This document shows positions 1 to 12,149 of a stretch of 64,000 nt of DNA, in pieces. A program made the translations under genes and the position numbers. Positions within the stretch are counted from its first letter, which is position 1. The number at the start of each line of letters is the position of its first letter. This stretch comes from Sabellastarte sp. h YS-2021 (Eukaryota; Annelida; Polychaeta; Sabellida; Sabellidae): contig OZ024930.1 of NCBI GenBank assembly GCA_964017235.1, positions 150,784,221 to 150,848,220 of the forward strand, in the 5' to 3' direction. The notes below the pieces were generated by a model. That model was not told where the DNA came from and searched no databases. It was given only the letters and a program-made list of their open reading frames with translations.

Positions 1-950
1 TTTTTTTCTGTGGGTAAGACCTCGCCCCTGACCAAGTTGAACCTGTAGCCCAGGAAATCGAATTTTTGAGTTGGTGTTAACTCCGATTTTTTGAAGTTGA
101 TTACCCAACCTAGTTCCTGCACGAATTGGACAAGTTGTGTTGACTGCTCCATGCAAATCTGCTGTGTTGGAGCTCGCAACCGCCAGTCGTCTAAATACTG
201 GTGGATGCGTATACCCATGTTCTGAAGCATTAGCTTCACTTCCTTGACTACACGAGTGAATTCGATTGGAGCCGTCGCAATGCCGAAGGGTAGTGCTCTG
301 AATTGGAAGGAACGCCCTCCTACATGAAACCGAAGAAGGTTTTGCGATCTTTGATGAATAGGGATGTGAAAATAAGCGTCTGTAAGGTCTACAGAAACTA
401 CCCACTCCCCCTTGCAAATTGAGTTTCTTATCACCTCCGCAGTTTCCATTTTGAATGTTGGGACCGTTAAGTGGCTGTTTAGTACACGGAGGTCTATTAC
501 TGGGTGCCATTTTTTGCCTGGCTTTGGCACCAAAAACAACCTGCTGTGAAATCCCAGAGTTGCAGACATCTTTACAGGAACTATCGCTTTTTTCTGTAAC
601 ATTTGCTGTACACATTCTAACAGGAAGTTCTGTTTTTGTTGATTGGCATAACCACTGAGAATTGTGGGATGTCGAGACAATTCGATTGGATCTTTTAAGA
701 TGATCTCGTAACCGTACTTTAGAATGTGTGCAACTCTGGGATGACAACTGTTTTCTAGCCATACCTTGTGAAATAACTGTAAACGGCCTCCAGGTGACAA
801 ATCTACTTCTTTGATATAGTCAATTCCTTCTTCCACCACGACCTCCCCCTCTGGCGGATTGTGTGGGTTTGAATTGTGGCTTGCTGTCCTGTTGACCACG
901 AAAAGAATTCTTTGAAGATGAATTTGGAAATGAAGCAGTATTGTAATCCG
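1..950 (-). CDS. DIRS-1 pol, reverse transcriptase domain (partial)
   Basis: Translating the minus strand gives a continuous reverse transcriptase without stops from about 950 to base 1. Visible motifs in order are RLFLVPKPGKKWHPVIDLR (fingers), VDLTDAYFHIPI (motif A with the catalytic Asp), LPFGIATAPIEF (motif B) and QYLDDW (motif C). The sequence then continues through GWVINFKKSEL and FDFLGYRFNL in the thumb/connection region. It would copy element RNA into cDNA. The frame differs from gag and overlaps its end; the exact start was not determined because the open frame extends upstream inside gag. It closely resembles the RT at 23799-25049, so the family assignment is firm. RNase H and recombinase lie outside the window. 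Confidence 0.85.
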
Positions 951-2478
951 ATCTTCCTTTCCTGGAGTTGAAAATGGGTTTGGAATCCATTTTCTGTCTT
1001 TTGGGCGATCGACTGCGCTCATATTTGTTCTCAACATTGTTTAAAACTGAAGGTGAGAATAAGTCAGTGGATGTAAAGCCAGATCTCCTCAATCTATTCC
1101 TATCATGTTCGTGTAGGTGAGGGGCTGAGAATTTCAAAATCGTATCTCTTCTAGCCAGTTGCATATTGCAGGACATTGTCATTGAGGCTTCAACCACTGT
1201 CTCAAGAGCCCTTTCAATGGAAGCTATTGTAGAATACTGCAGTTGAATGTATGATAACAGTTCCTCAATATCCTTACTGAAACTGTCCTCCATATTCACC
1301 ACACCAGCCTGTAAAATATCCTCCATATTAGAAGCACACTTTTCAAGAACTCTAATAAAGTGACTCACAAACCCTAAGAGTTGCACATGCTCGCGTTTGA
1401 CTGATTCCATGGTAGTGAATTGGCGAGTGGGTACAGAGATGTACGATGGAGCTGATGAAGATTTGGAGCAAATGGACTTGAAGGAATCCCGACATTTGGG
1501 TGCTGAAGTCGAAAATTCTGAAACTGTAGATCTGTAAAACTTCATATTAGGTCTAGTATAAGGTAGAAATGTATCTGTGTTGAAAGGCGCAGAGTGAAGT
1601 CTCTCCCCATTTTCAGATGGATTTCCTGCAACCTTCTTCTCTAACTCAATCCAACGTGAATTAATTTCATCCACTGGTGGTAAACACATGGGTAGTACTG
1701 CCTGCTTCTTTTTCCGGTCCTTAGAACCAAAAATCTTTGAGGGAACCTCCTTAAATTCCTCTGGGGTTGACAGATCCAACAAACCCCTAATAGAGGCTAA
1801 AAATTGCCTGTAAGATGGGTCCTCCTCAACTTCCTCATCTTTGGATGAAAGCCTATGATCCGAGTGAGGAGACTGAGAACGCGCTCGTTTGTGATGCGTT
1901 CTTTGCTCAGCCTAATCATTCCCCACTCCATGTTCGTCATCTTCTGTCGTAGCAAACACAGATCTTGATACAGATTCGTCACGTCTAGCCTCACCATAAA
2001 CCTCCAGTGTAGTTGCCTCTGTAGATTTGGTTTCTAAAACCTGAAGACGACCCTGCATAGCTTCTAGACGTGCTAGTATAAGCTGTAAGGGGTCATTGGA
2101 ACTAGATGATGAATTTGAAGTGGAAGGCACATTGGAAGACTTTTCCTTATTGGCGGAAGCCTGAGACGGTTGAATATCATCAACCCCTAACAGGGAATCT
2201 TCAACCTCTTTAGAGATTGCTTCTTTGGAAATTTTCTTCTTTTCATAAGCTTTCTTAGCTTTTAATTTTTTCCTTTGTTCAGCAGTGAACTGGAGGCAAA
2301 CAAAACAGTCTTCTTCCTTAGAAGTTACACAAACGTCATCACCTTTATTCTTCTCTCTACAAGAGACACAGAAGCGATGGTGATCCCATTCATAAGCTGT
2401 ATGGTGACAACCAACAGCCAGCTTCTGTCCCTTACTTTTAATCTGCCCTTCTGCCATAGTAGAATTCGCAGCAAACAC
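820..2478 (-). pseudogene. DIRS-1 gag-like protein, one in-frame stop
   Basis: A single minus-strand frame runs from the start codon near 2478 to a stop at 820-822, interrupted only by a TAG at 1912-1914. The N-terminus has a Cys/His-rich module (pattern H-x2-CxxCR-x-K...D-x-CV...CxxC, about residues 23-62) that is shared with the gag of DIRS-2. A Lys-rich stretch and a Ser-rich linker follow. The C-terminal half is helical-looking and ends in a basic, Gly/Arg-rich tail (RGGGRGGRRN) suited to RNA binding. It is presumably the element's structural RNA-binding protein; this role is inferred from position. The lone stop suggests either recent decay or read-through; decay is more likely. Confidence 0.7.
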
Positions 2479-2701
2479 GATTTGTTTATGATGTACACTC
2501 CCTGACGACCAAATTAAAAGTGAGGCTGACAGGGGTTATGCTGGACCAGGCGCATGCACGGTCATGCGCATACATACTGGTACCGCTACCGACAAGAATA
2601 TTTCTTTTTGAAATAATATTCTCGTCTGGTCGTCTTTTGTATGCTCCCGCTAACACGTAAGCACTAGTGAGGATAAGGTAAGGGTATTTTACGCAATAAA
2701 A

Positions 2702-3446
2702 AACATATTTGAAAAGAATTCCCTAACTTTAATACTTTTGAAGATATTTGACATTTTCTTATGTCTTTATTTTGCTACATGTAAGAAAATAGCTATTACT
2801 CACTTATGGCATGCAATAGAACCCCAAACTATATGCCATCTTATAGTTAAGGACAAAGTAGGTGAACAACATATTTTAGGAAAATACTCTTAACTGCAAT
2901 AGTTTTGGAGTTACAATGGATTTACTCAACAGTCAGAATTTCAAAGTAGCTATTACTCAGCTATGCAATGTGCAACAGGTCTGAAACTTTACCATGTGAT
3001 AGCTTACCCAAAACTAGATGAATAACATATTGAAAAGATTTCCCTAACTTTAATACTATTGAAGATATTTGACATTTACTTGTGTCATTATTTTGCTACA
3101 AATAAGAAAATAGCTATTACTCACTTATGGCATGCAATGGGACCCCAAACTATGTACCATCTTATAGCTAAGGACAAAGTAGCTGAACAACATATTTGAA
3201 GAAAAACCTGTAAGTGCAATAGTTTTTGAGTTGAGTCCTTTACTCAAAGTAGCTTAGATTGCTATTACTCACTTATCATCAGGCCTAAGTCCATAAAACC
3301 AAAAAAATTTTCAAGGGTGTAAAAATTCATTGGGACAATTAATTTACAAAAAATCTGTAGCTGTAGTAGTTTTGGAGAAATCTGCGTGACACACTAACGC
3401 ACGCACGCATGCACACACAAGCATCTTTTCATAATCTCGGGAGATA
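2702..3446. repeat. Satellite D array (about 160-bp units) ending in a hairpin
   Basis: Diverged tandem units contain AGCTATTACTCACTTATGGC, TTATAGCTAAGGACAAAGTA and GAACAACATATT. The array ends with a CA-rich tract (3395-3425) and the short hairpin ATCTCGGGAGAT at 3434-3445. DIRS-1 abuts it directly, with its AAAA end joined to ACATATTTG of a unit, so the element inserted into this satellite. Confidence 0.7.
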
Positions 3447-3690
3447 ACAACTTCCCCATTGAAATGGACTTAAGGGGGGTTTGTCACTACTGCCAATGCT
3501 TTGGTTGGTAGTTTGCTTGTCTCCACTTTTGAGAGTCTTAATCTGTGTAAGCTAAAATGTGGTTGCATCTCGAACATCACTCTGAATTTAAGACTGCCTT
3601 ACTGGTGAAGGAGTTCCTAAAAATGGTTATTCCAATTATTTTGACCCTTTTCTTAAAACTAGACTGTGTGTACAAAACACATAGAAGTCT
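3447..3690. other. Unassigned sequence
   Basis: About 240 bases between the satellite D hairpin and a LINE relic. I see no open frame, repeat or motif that can be supported. Confidence 0.4.
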
Positions 3691-3734
3691 GATTGTGAGT
3701 TGCTAAAGATTCCACACTTTACTTCATCAGTATA

Positions 3735-3905
3735 AAGTCTACTCAGCATTTTGGCCTCAAATTTGCATATGATGTTCCAAGGATTTGGAACATTTGCCCG
3801 ATGATGTATGTTCAGCCACTTCTTTCCACTCGTTCAGAAAGAAGTTGAAAACCTATTTCATTGCAAAAGCATACCCACCCAGCCAAAATATTTTGTTGTG
3901 CTTTA
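3735..3905 (+). pseudogene. 3' relic of a LINE ORF2
   Basis: The plus strand encodes FAYDVPRIWN and then, after a 1-nt shift near 3785, a segment reading LPDDVCSATSFHSFRKKLKT followed by YFIAKAYPP. The pattern W-N-x-L-P...SFHSFRKKLKTY is the usual C-terminal tail of jockey/CR1-type LINE ORF2 proteins. Nothing upstream of it is recognisable, as expected for a 5'-truncated, decayed copy. Confidence 0.6.
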
Positions 3906-3909
3906 CCTA

Positions 3910-5382
3910 TCATTCAGATACAGGTCTTGTGAGACCCACCAAAGACAGAAGGCTTAAACCATCTGTTAATAAAGCATCTGTTAAAATCATTTTATGTGAC
4001 TATTTTTATTTGAGCTACAAATACGATATTTATACTATTTTGAACTGAAATAAATGCATTTTCAGATATTTTTCATTTGAAGGAAATGCATAGCATATGT
4101 CTACTTTTGGGGACTACATTTACCCTGACAGGTCTCTCTAGAGTTGGCAATTTGAACCTGTGATAAAAATTTGATAAAAGAAAAAGTTAAAAATTCCAAT
4201 TTAAGTATATTTTTATTCATTGACTTGATATAGTGTAAAATGTACACATGTACATAACCTGTATGAAGCACCAATACTATGCATGAAAGACATAATGGGC
4301 AAAGTTTGCTGTATAGCTATTAGCATGTATATTTTGAATAACAAACACCTATTACAAACAAGGGACGCTCAATGATTTTACAAGCACTGCAAGTTTGTTT
4401 CTGGGCAATATGCTCACAATTTGTGTTTGCACAAAGCATTTCACACATTTTTCTCTAAATTCTAAAACTTCAACAGCCGCTGTCACATTAATCTATTTTT
4501 GTTCTATTTGGAAATCATCATGGCAATGATGAAGTCAGACAAAGGAGTGTACAAATATTCATACAAAAAGATATACACATAAAATAAAAGACTATAGCAC
4601 AGTTCCTTAGACTGTTGAAAGATAATCAATGATCTGAACACAAACATGGTACTGTTCAACACTGGCAGTAATAAAAAAAAATATCAGTCATTCCTTCTTT
4701 TTGGGCAAATAATAAATTAATGTAACTTACAATTTCATTTACAGGGAAATTTGGCAATCATTAAATGGTTCAAGCAGATGCACCTTTTCACCCAAAAAGG
4801 TGCTCATTACTGAAGTTGCTTTATTTGGTCATATTTATGCAAAATTTCAATAAAGAAAATTATCCCCATGTTTTCCAGAGAGTTTACTTTACATAAATAA
4901 CCATTAACTTAATATTGTGGAAGTATGAATAATTTCACCTTTTATCTCTCTGCACAACACACCAACATACTGCAATTATACGGATTACTTTTCACCTGAT
5001 TTCTATATCAACCTTGATCTTGTAAGAGTTATAACCAAATACATGTACTACAAACAATCATTACTGTTGATAATATATTATCAATAATTTATTAACCATT
5101 TCTCATCTTCTGTAAAATAACATTTCCAATAATACCAATGATTGTTCACGACTGCCCCCCAGCTTGGTAAAATATTTCTACGAAACTTAAAAAAAATATG
5201 CTTATAATTCTTCATCCTAGATAAACTCTGTTAACATATTGACCATGTGTAAAATGTTTTAGCATTATTTAAGATTTATATCATAATACAATACTACAGT
5301 AGTATTACTACAAAACTACTAAATAACATCTTTCCTACTCTACTTCTACTATAGACATTAAGCCTAATAAAGCACCCTTTTA
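3910..5382. other. AT-rich 3' flank and probable 3'UTR of the cyclophilin gene
   Basis: No coding frame or tandem repeat is visible. It lies just downstream of the cyclophilin stop on the minus strand. A minus-strand AATAAA (plus TTTATT at 5088-5093), about 290 bases past the stop, is a possible polyadenylation signal. Others lie further down near 4210 and 4812. The real 3' end cannot be decided from sequence alone. Confidence 0.35.
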
Positions 5383-5612
5383 TCATTCTACACCAGCTTT
5401 CTCTACCACGAACGGTTTCTCTACTTCTATAATCCCACAGTCCACTATGATACAGTCTTTCTCTGGCCTGTCTGATCGATCAGTCTTTGACGCTTCTATG
5501 GCTTTCACCACATCCATGCCTTCTAGAACCTTCCCAAACACCACATGTTTGCCATCCAGCCATTCTGTCTGAACAGTAGTCACATAAAAATGACTGGTGT
5601 TGGTGTCCTTGC
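5383..5612 (-). CDS. Cyclophilin last exon with stop codon
   Basis: After acceptor CTTCACAG the exon encodes [20 protein letters not shown], then [35 protein letters not shown] and a TGA at 5383-5385. The [15 protein letters not shown] block holds the Trp, Leu and His of the active site. The usual SQFF is SHFY, so the pocket Gln (CypA Gln111) is His and Phe113 is Tyr. The PFVVE tail resembles cyclophilin C, and the SMANRG...FYVTTV wording recalls the ninaA-like secretory group, so B, C and ninaA-like assignments all remain possible. No C-terminal membrane segment is present before the stop. Confidence 0.9.
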
Positions 5613-6200
5613 CTGTGAAGTACAAATGTGAAACTTGAGAGTTTTATGTCTTTTCCAACTAAGACAATAAAGAGATATTGGATACTCATACAATTACATG
5701 GTTTCATTAGGTATTTGAAACCAAGTTTTGCACTGATTTTTGCACTTGATTTTATGGATGTCACAATATACTACTTTAGCAAGAAATCCCCCAAACATTT
5801 TCACCATACTTTATTTTCATTATAAAATCAGTTTTTTTTTGCAATACATCAACTGTTTTACATAGCATGCATAAGGCACAAAAAGTATGCATATGTGTGA
5901 GAACAGTTTAGTATGAGCATTGGATAAAGATATAAATTCAACAAAAGGAGAGGCACTGTCAGCTGACTGAATGTTTTTGATTTGTGAAGGTGATTATGAG
6001 AGGAAAGCATAATTATCAGGGAAAGTGCTGTACAGAAGTACAGTAAATAGTAATTGAACAGCATGTTCGAAAGAAATTCCGAAGCTGACAGAAGAAAAGG
6101 ACAAAAAAGTTGTGCCCTGCAAATGGTATTATGAAGGAAAGTAACAAGGTAACTGTCTAAGTGTAAAAAGTAGGTTAAAACATATTTAAAGAAATACTGC
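5613..6200. other. Intron 2, unassigned part
   Basis: AT-rich intron sequence next to the last cyclophilin exon. I see no repeat or coding signal in it. Confidence 0.4.
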
Positions 6201-6214
6201 AAATGCAATATCCT

Positions 6215-7240
6215 CGTTCTACCTTGAAGAAGGGGTCCAGGGTCAAATCCAACCACACAAACACATTCCCAGCCCATGATTTCCTATAGGTTGGTTTACC
6301 ATCCCAAACCTCTAGGACCAATAATAAGCGAGTTATCAGCACTTTTAAGTTTGGCTGTCCTCATTTGACCTAGAAGGAGGGGTCCAAAGGTCAAATCTGA
6401 CCACAGCAAAAGAATCCCAGCCCATGATTTCCTATATGTTGGTTTCCATCCCAAACTTCTAGGACCATTAATAAGTGAGTTATAAGCACTTTTAAGTTTG
6501 GCTATCCTCGTTTGACCTTGAAGGCAGGGTCCAAGGTCAAATCCGACCACACCAAAAGATTCCCAGCCCATGATTTCCTATAGGATGGTTTACCATCCCA
6601 AACCTATAGGACCAATAATAAGTGAGTTATAAGCAATTTTAAGTTTGGCTATCCTAAATTGACCTTGAAGGAGGAGTCCAAGGTCAAATCTGACCACACC
6701 AATAGAATCCCTGCCCATGATTTCCTATATGTTGGTTTACCGTCCCAAACTTCTAGGACCATTAATAAGCGAGTTATAAACACTTTTAAGTTTGGCTATC
6801 CTCGTTTGACCTTGAAGGCAGGGTCCAAGGTCAAATCCGACCACACCAAAAGATTCCCAGCCCATGATTTTCTATAGGTTGGTTTACCATTCCAAACCTC
6901 TAGGACCAATAATAAGTGAGTTATAAGCACTTTTTAGTTTGGGTATCCTCGTTTGACCTTGAAGGAGGGGTCCAAGGTCAAATTGGACCACATCAACAGA
7001 TTCCCAGCCCACGATTTCCTATATGTCTGTTTACCATCCCAAACCTCTAGGACCAATAATAAGCAAGTTATAAGCACTTTTAGGTTTGGCTATCCTTGTT
7101 TGACCTTGAAGGAGGGGTCAAAGGTCAAATCTGACCACACCAAAAGATTCACAGCCCATGATTTCCTACAGGTTGGTTTACCATCCCAAACCTCTAGGAC
7201 CAATAATAAGGGAGATATAAGCACTTTTCATGACTGACAA
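6215..7240. repeat. Satellite A, array 1 (about 147-bp units, about 7 copies)
   Basis: Units recur near 6218, 6366, 6509, 6656, 6803, 6950 and 7098. Each holds TTGACCTTGAAGGAGGGG, CAAGGTCAAATC, CCCAGCCCATGATTTCCTA, GGTTTACCATCCCAAACC and CCAATAATAAG. Because 147 is a multiple of three, long but meaningless open frames run through the array. A second array of the same unit lies at 12150-13610 and diverged, partly inverted copies lie at 55640-58600. Confidence 0.9.
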
Positions 7241-7518
7241 AGAAACACCTGTGGCGGCCATCTTGTTTTTCAAAATGAGGCCAAAAAGATTCCCAGTCAA
7301 GATTTTATAATGAGGAACATATCCTGCGAATTTGAGATCTCTACCAATAATACCCTTTGCTCTAGAGGGCCAACAAAAGTCCTTGTTTAAAGTCGAATAA
7401 ACGTCCCTGGCGGCCATCTTGTTTTCTAAAATGAGGCCAAAAATATTCCCAGGCAACATTTTATGGTTATTAATATATCCTGCAAACTTGAGAAGGCTAG
7501 CTATAATATTTTTTTTTG
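7241..7518. repeat. Two copies of the satellite A 3' module with YY1-like motif
   Basis: The segment GGCGGCCATCTTGTTTT...AAAATGAGGCCAAAAA...ATTCCCAG occurs at about 7244-7300 and again at 7410-7455. A related copy is at 16985-17035. CAAGATGGCCGCC on the minus strand fits the YY1 consensus. The module sits between the satellite A units and a 3' end that reads TTAGAGCGGTAATGGTGAAA. Confidence 0.6.
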
Positions 7519-9060
7519 TTAGAGCGGTAATGGTGAAATCTCTCTACACACTGTGGCTATCCAGTGGATACAATGATTTACTCAACAGTGAGAACCTGAA
7601 AGTAGCTATTGCTCAGCTATGCCATGACATACAGGTCTGCAGTTTCACTATGTTATAGCTGACCAAAAATTACGTGAATAACATATTTAAACAAAATACT
7701 CTAAATGCAATAGTTTTCAAGTTACAACTGATTTACTCAATAGTTAGAGCGGTAATGGTGAAATCTCTCTACACACTGTGGCTATCCAGTGGATACAATG
7801 ATTTACTAAACAGTGAGAACCTGAAAGTAGCTATGCCATGACATACAGGTCTGCAATTTCACTATGTTATAGCTGACCAAAAATTACGTGAATAACATAT
7901 TTAAACAAAATACTCTAAATGCAATAGTTTTCAAGTTACAACTGATTTACTCAATAGTGATAACCTCAAAGTAGCTATTACTCAGCTATGCAATGAGCTA
8001 CATGTCTGAATTTTTACTATGTTATAGCTGACCCAAAAGTAGGTGAACAACATATTTAAGCAAAATACTGTAAATGCAATAGTTTTCAAGTTACAACTGA
8101 TTTACTCAACAGTCAGTACCTGAAAATAGCTATTGCTCAGTTGTGCCATGAGCTACAGGTCTGTAATTTCACTATGTTATAGCTGACCCAAAAGTAGCTG
8201 AGTAACATATTTACACAAATTTCTGTAAATGCAATAGTTTTCCAATTACAACTGATTTACTCAACAGTGAGAACTTCAAAGTAGCTATTACTCAGCTATG
8301 CAATGAGCCACAGGTGTGGAACTTCACTATGTTATAGCTGACCCCAAAATAGGTGAATAACATATTGAAACAAAATACTCCAAATGCAATAGTTTTCAAG
8401 TTATAAGTGATTTACTCAACAGTGATAACCTAAAAGTAGCTATTACTCAGCTATGCCATGAGCTACAGGTCTGAAATTTTACTATGTTATAGCTGACCCA
8501 AAAGTAGCTGAATTACATATTTATACGAAATTCTCTAAATGCAATAGTTTTCAAGTTACAAGTGATTTTACTCATGATGGAAGTTACTGAAAAGCCCAAA
8601 AGTAGCTATTACTCACTTAGCTATTGAGACAGACACCCAAGTTACTCACCATATTGTAGCTCTGAAAAAAGTAGCTGAATAACATATTGAAACAAAATAC
8701 TCCAAATGCAATAGTTTTCAAGTTATAAGTGATTTACTCAACAGTGATAACCTAAAAGTAGCTATTACTCAGCTATGCCATGAGCTACAGGTCTGAAATT
8801 TTACAATGTTATAGCTGACCCAAAAGTAGCTGAATTACATATTTATACGAAATTCTCTAAATGCAATAGTTTTCAAGTTACAAGTGATTTTACTCATGAT
8901 GGAAGTTACTGAAAAGCCCAAAAGTAGCTATTACTCACTTAGCTATTGAGACAGACACCCAAGTTACTCACCATATTGTAGCTCTGAAAAAAGTAGCTGA
9001 ATAACATATTTTAACAAAATGCTCTAAATGCAACACTTTTCAAGTTATAAGTGATTAAGT
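7519..9060. repeat. Satellite D, array 2 (about 159-bp units)
   Basis: Units contain AAAGTAGCTATTACTCAGC, GAGCTACAGGTCTG, ACTATGTTATAGCTGACC, AAATGCAATAGTTTTCAAG and GATTTACTCAACAGTGA. The opening segment with TATCCAGTGGATAC is duplicated (from 7519 and from 7744). A block of about 320 bp (two units) is repeated almost exactly (from about 8370 and about 8690), showing recent unequal exchange. Confidence 0.85.
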
Positions 9061-9961
9061 GCATGATTTCATGAATTTTAATGCATTAAAAATTATTAAA
9101 AAAAATAATTAAAAAAAAAATAAGACAGATCCAGGTCTCACACTCACACAAGAGAATCTACCTCTGGCCTAGTACATATATGCAAGATATGAGAGAAATC
9201 CCTGCAATAGTCACTGAGAAAATTGTGATAAAGTGTTGAAATTTTCACACTTTTGGTGGGGGTACCTCCCTTATAATGTCTCTAGCAAACAGACGAACAG
9301 AGAGATTTTCATGCCTTGAACAATTTTTCATCCTCGATAGATAAGGTATCTTTAAAAAAAAAACAGTATGTCTCTAGGCCTTGCAGTTTTGGAGGAGAAG
9401 TTGTTCACGCGGACGCGTACGCCCACGCCGCAGAGTGACGACATAAAAAGAAGATTTTAAAAACCAATCAGAAATATTTAAATTAATATTGAGTTAATAC
9501 CATAATATTTTACACTGAACATGGAGATATCTTTTCTGTGTGTGTATAGTTTACTCACATATCTCTCTTCAACAGACCAACTCATGTCCACTGACCAAAA
9601 ATTTAACATGTCTATAAATCTTTGAACCTAGTTTAAGTATGTATTTATCTGTCAGTGTTGGCAATAAGGCCAAAATATACGGAGAATCCAGACCTCCATC
9701 AGTGCCAATCAACAGAATAAAACAGATTACTGCGTCCTTCCCATTTAAAAACTTTGCAATATTGAAATGAACTTGCTTCCAGTGTAACAGTGTAAGCAAT
9801 GGAGATTTCATTTTTGCTTCCCAATAGAAAACATGGCACATATAAGACACTTTGAAGCCTTAAATGCAACCCCTGCCTGATATTGCTATTCTGATGAGTG
9901 CTGTTTTTGACTTCAGTTGTTGTCCCAGCAACGATAACAGAAATTCTAGAAGTGTTACTAC
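9061..9961. other. Intron 2, unassigned with A-rich tracts
   Basis: Contains an A-rich run near 9100-9125, another near 9354-9363 and a GC-rich CpG patch at 9405-9440. No gene or repeat unit is recognised. It ends at the donor of the middle cyclophilin exon. Confidence 0.35.
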
Positions 9962-10084
9962 CTCTGTTGGCCATGCTGAGCCACCCTGGTCCATAATGAT
10001 TCAACTCAAAGTTTTCATCTTCAAATGGATCTTCCCCATAGATACTGTTGCCACCATAGCCATTTTTCATCTCATAATCACCAC
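9962..10084 (-). CDS. Cyclophilin middle exon
   Basis: A 123-bp exon lies between acceptor TTTGTAG and donor AGAG|GTAGTA, phase 1 on both sides. It encodes [20 protein letters not shown], then [20 protein letters not shown] and RG. This is the core cyclophilin segment with GGNSIYGE and [11 protein letters not shown] strongly conserved. Differences from the usual sequence are the acidic/bulky DYEMKNGY stretch instead of DFTRGDGT and Arg after MAN where most family members have Ala (CypA position 103). Both could alter the substrate groove. The exon is isolated between intron 2 and the repeat-filled intron 1. Confidence 0.9.
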
Positions 10085-12088
10085 CTACAAACAATTCAAA
10101 AGAAAACCGGTTTTAATCTGGATGCATTGAAAACAGCTTATATTTTGGTTCTTTCTTTTTCTTTGTACATTTACTGTTTATATATTGTTTTATTTTAATA
10201 GTATACAACTGTATATGAAGAAATACCAACTAGAAAAAGGTTTTTGCTAACAAAAACGAGCGGCCCAGATGGAGACTTGAGTTAATAAAGCTGTAGTAGT
10301 TATGGTATGAGACTGTAAGGAGAAGGTCAGCTTTACTGTGTTTTGTATCTGATGGAAAAGTGGATTATCTAAAAACTGTATCAGTTGCAGTATTAGACTG
10401 TAAGCAGAATGTGAGCTTTATTGTGTTTCGTAGAGTGGTATATTTTATGAAAAGAATATATTATTTTTGCTGTAAATTTGGGATCATCAATTTTTTCCAG
10501 GCGATATTTAATCCTAGATTTATAATGATAATTGATAAAGATACACTGTAGTAAACTATAATTGGCTATAGATAGGGACATTCATATGTTGTATATATTT
10601 GAGGCATTTTATGCCGACACAATTCCACAAGATGGAATTAGAAGAATATGGGTTTTTTTAATGTGCCTAAAAGTGGGAATTTATATTACATGAACACTGA
10701 TCAGCTGCAATATATTAATAACCACAAATCAATAATCAATAATCACTGGCTAAATACCTCATTTTTCTTTGAAGATGCCATAACTTCAAAAACACTAGGA
10801 GGTTAGCTTTGCCAAATAATAGAAATTTTGTTTTAAGTATACATGTGTGGTTTTAAAAAGTCTTAAAATAAATGAGGTGGGAGGAAACACTATATATTTA
10901 TTAAGTTAAGTTGGCCAAAGTCTCTTAAATATAGGAATTTTAAGTAAGAACGTCACTAAAGGTCTTCCTTAAACTTAATCAATGTGTCAAGTTGAACTGA
11001 TGTCATTGAACAATAAGTCAGTTGCAGCGTTCATTCTAGAGTTGGAGCTACTTGAGTGAAATGACTCCTACACTAAATTTTGGAGAGACATTTAGTAAAT
11101 GCGATGAGTCAAATAAAAAAAAATTAACCTTACATTTGAGCAAATTGACTTAAATAGGAGAGAAGAGAAAAAAATGTACCATTAGTCTGTCTTATTGAAT
11201 TTGCAATACTAAATCAAAGTCAAGTCTACTCACTGAAAAATATTTCAATTCGAGACATATATTTGTAGTCAGCATGTACATTTATATTTGCAATAATTAA
11301 AGTTTGTTTATTTTTTAAGTTAAACCGTTTAAATTTTTACTATGACAATTTCAAGTCATGGCAAATTACCAGGAATTACAGATGGAAAATCTTCCAGCAT
11401 TTTTATTTATTATTAATGAGTCAAACCTTAACCAGGAATATTTCCCTCACCAACTCTCACTAAAATTTCTTTTGATTTTCCCCCCAATATTTCTTTACCC
11501 AATATTATTTTCATTTCCCTCATCATAATGTTTTAAAAAAGTCCTTTAACTTACTTTAAAATTTGACTCTTAGAGCTATTGTGATTGGAGTTGTCAAAAA
11601 AAGTTATCAAAAGAACCACAAAACGTGTATTTGTTAAACGAACCGTGATTGGACAATGCTGTTTCCGCTCGACCAATCAAATTAAGACATTTAGAAGCAA
11701 GGAAACATGGAGGAATTGGGTTAAAAAGACAATAGTTGTGTCCTTTTATTTGATTTTTAAAACAAAATCCGTCTAATTTCCCGATATTTACAGCGAAAAT
11801 GAGGGCGATAATGCAAGATCTATGCATTACCGTGACTCGGTATCATAACATGTACGCGTCTTTTTGCCCCAGTACAGCGACAAAAGACGCAGAAACACAT
11901 GGTAAAATGAACTCTGCAGTTGGGAGCTGAAAACCCTCATTTTTACTTCAAGATGGCCATGACTGTACTTGTATTGGAACTCCAAGGTGGAAAGAAAATA
12001 AGAATGTCCCTATTTTTATCTTTAAGAAGTGTACAAAATTTAACTGAGGTCAGGTGAATACGACAGCTGGAGATTAAAACTAGACCTA
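10085..12088. other. Start of the giant intron, unassigned
   Basis: AT-rich. Two diverged copies of about 85 bp lie side by side at about 10275-10420 (each with AGACTGTAAG and CTTTAYTGTGTTT). The stretch 11580-11700 holds CCAAT-type motifs on both strands (GTGATTGG, CCAATCA) but nothing else promoter-like. No coding region is supported. Confidence 0.35.
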
Positions 12089-12149
12089 TGCATCGGAGAC
12101 CGATGCAAATTTGTATCCACCGAAAAGACAACTCACCAAAGCCAGTGAA

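Larger units (their letters stand above)
1..2701 (-). mobile_element. DIRS-1: DIRS-like retrotransposon, 5' part, truncated by window edge
   Basis: On the minus strand a gag-like frame (820-2478) is followed by an overlapping pol frame whose reverse transcriptase runs off the window at base 1. The 5' end near 2693-2701 reads GCAATAAAA on the plus strand, the same end found on two other DIRS elements here (27334-27342 and 36879-36887). DIRS elements move through a tyrosine recombinase and lack ordinary LTRs and target duplications. The recombinase and right terminus would lie beyond base 1. It lies downstream of the cyclophilin gene. Confidence 0.85.

Noticed and set aside
5858..6277. 139-residue minus-strand frame
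   Set aside because: Hydrophobic AT-rich frame whose start lies in satellite A; no domain or splice context.
9699..10094. A 131-residue frame across the middle cyclophilin exon
   Set aside because: Only 9962-10084 is coding; the part below 9962 follows a GTAGTA donor and loses similarity to cyclophilins.
11585..11827. Promoter or small gene near CCAAT motifs
   Set aside because: Only short overlapping frames on both strands and no initiator, TATA or downstream gene to support it.
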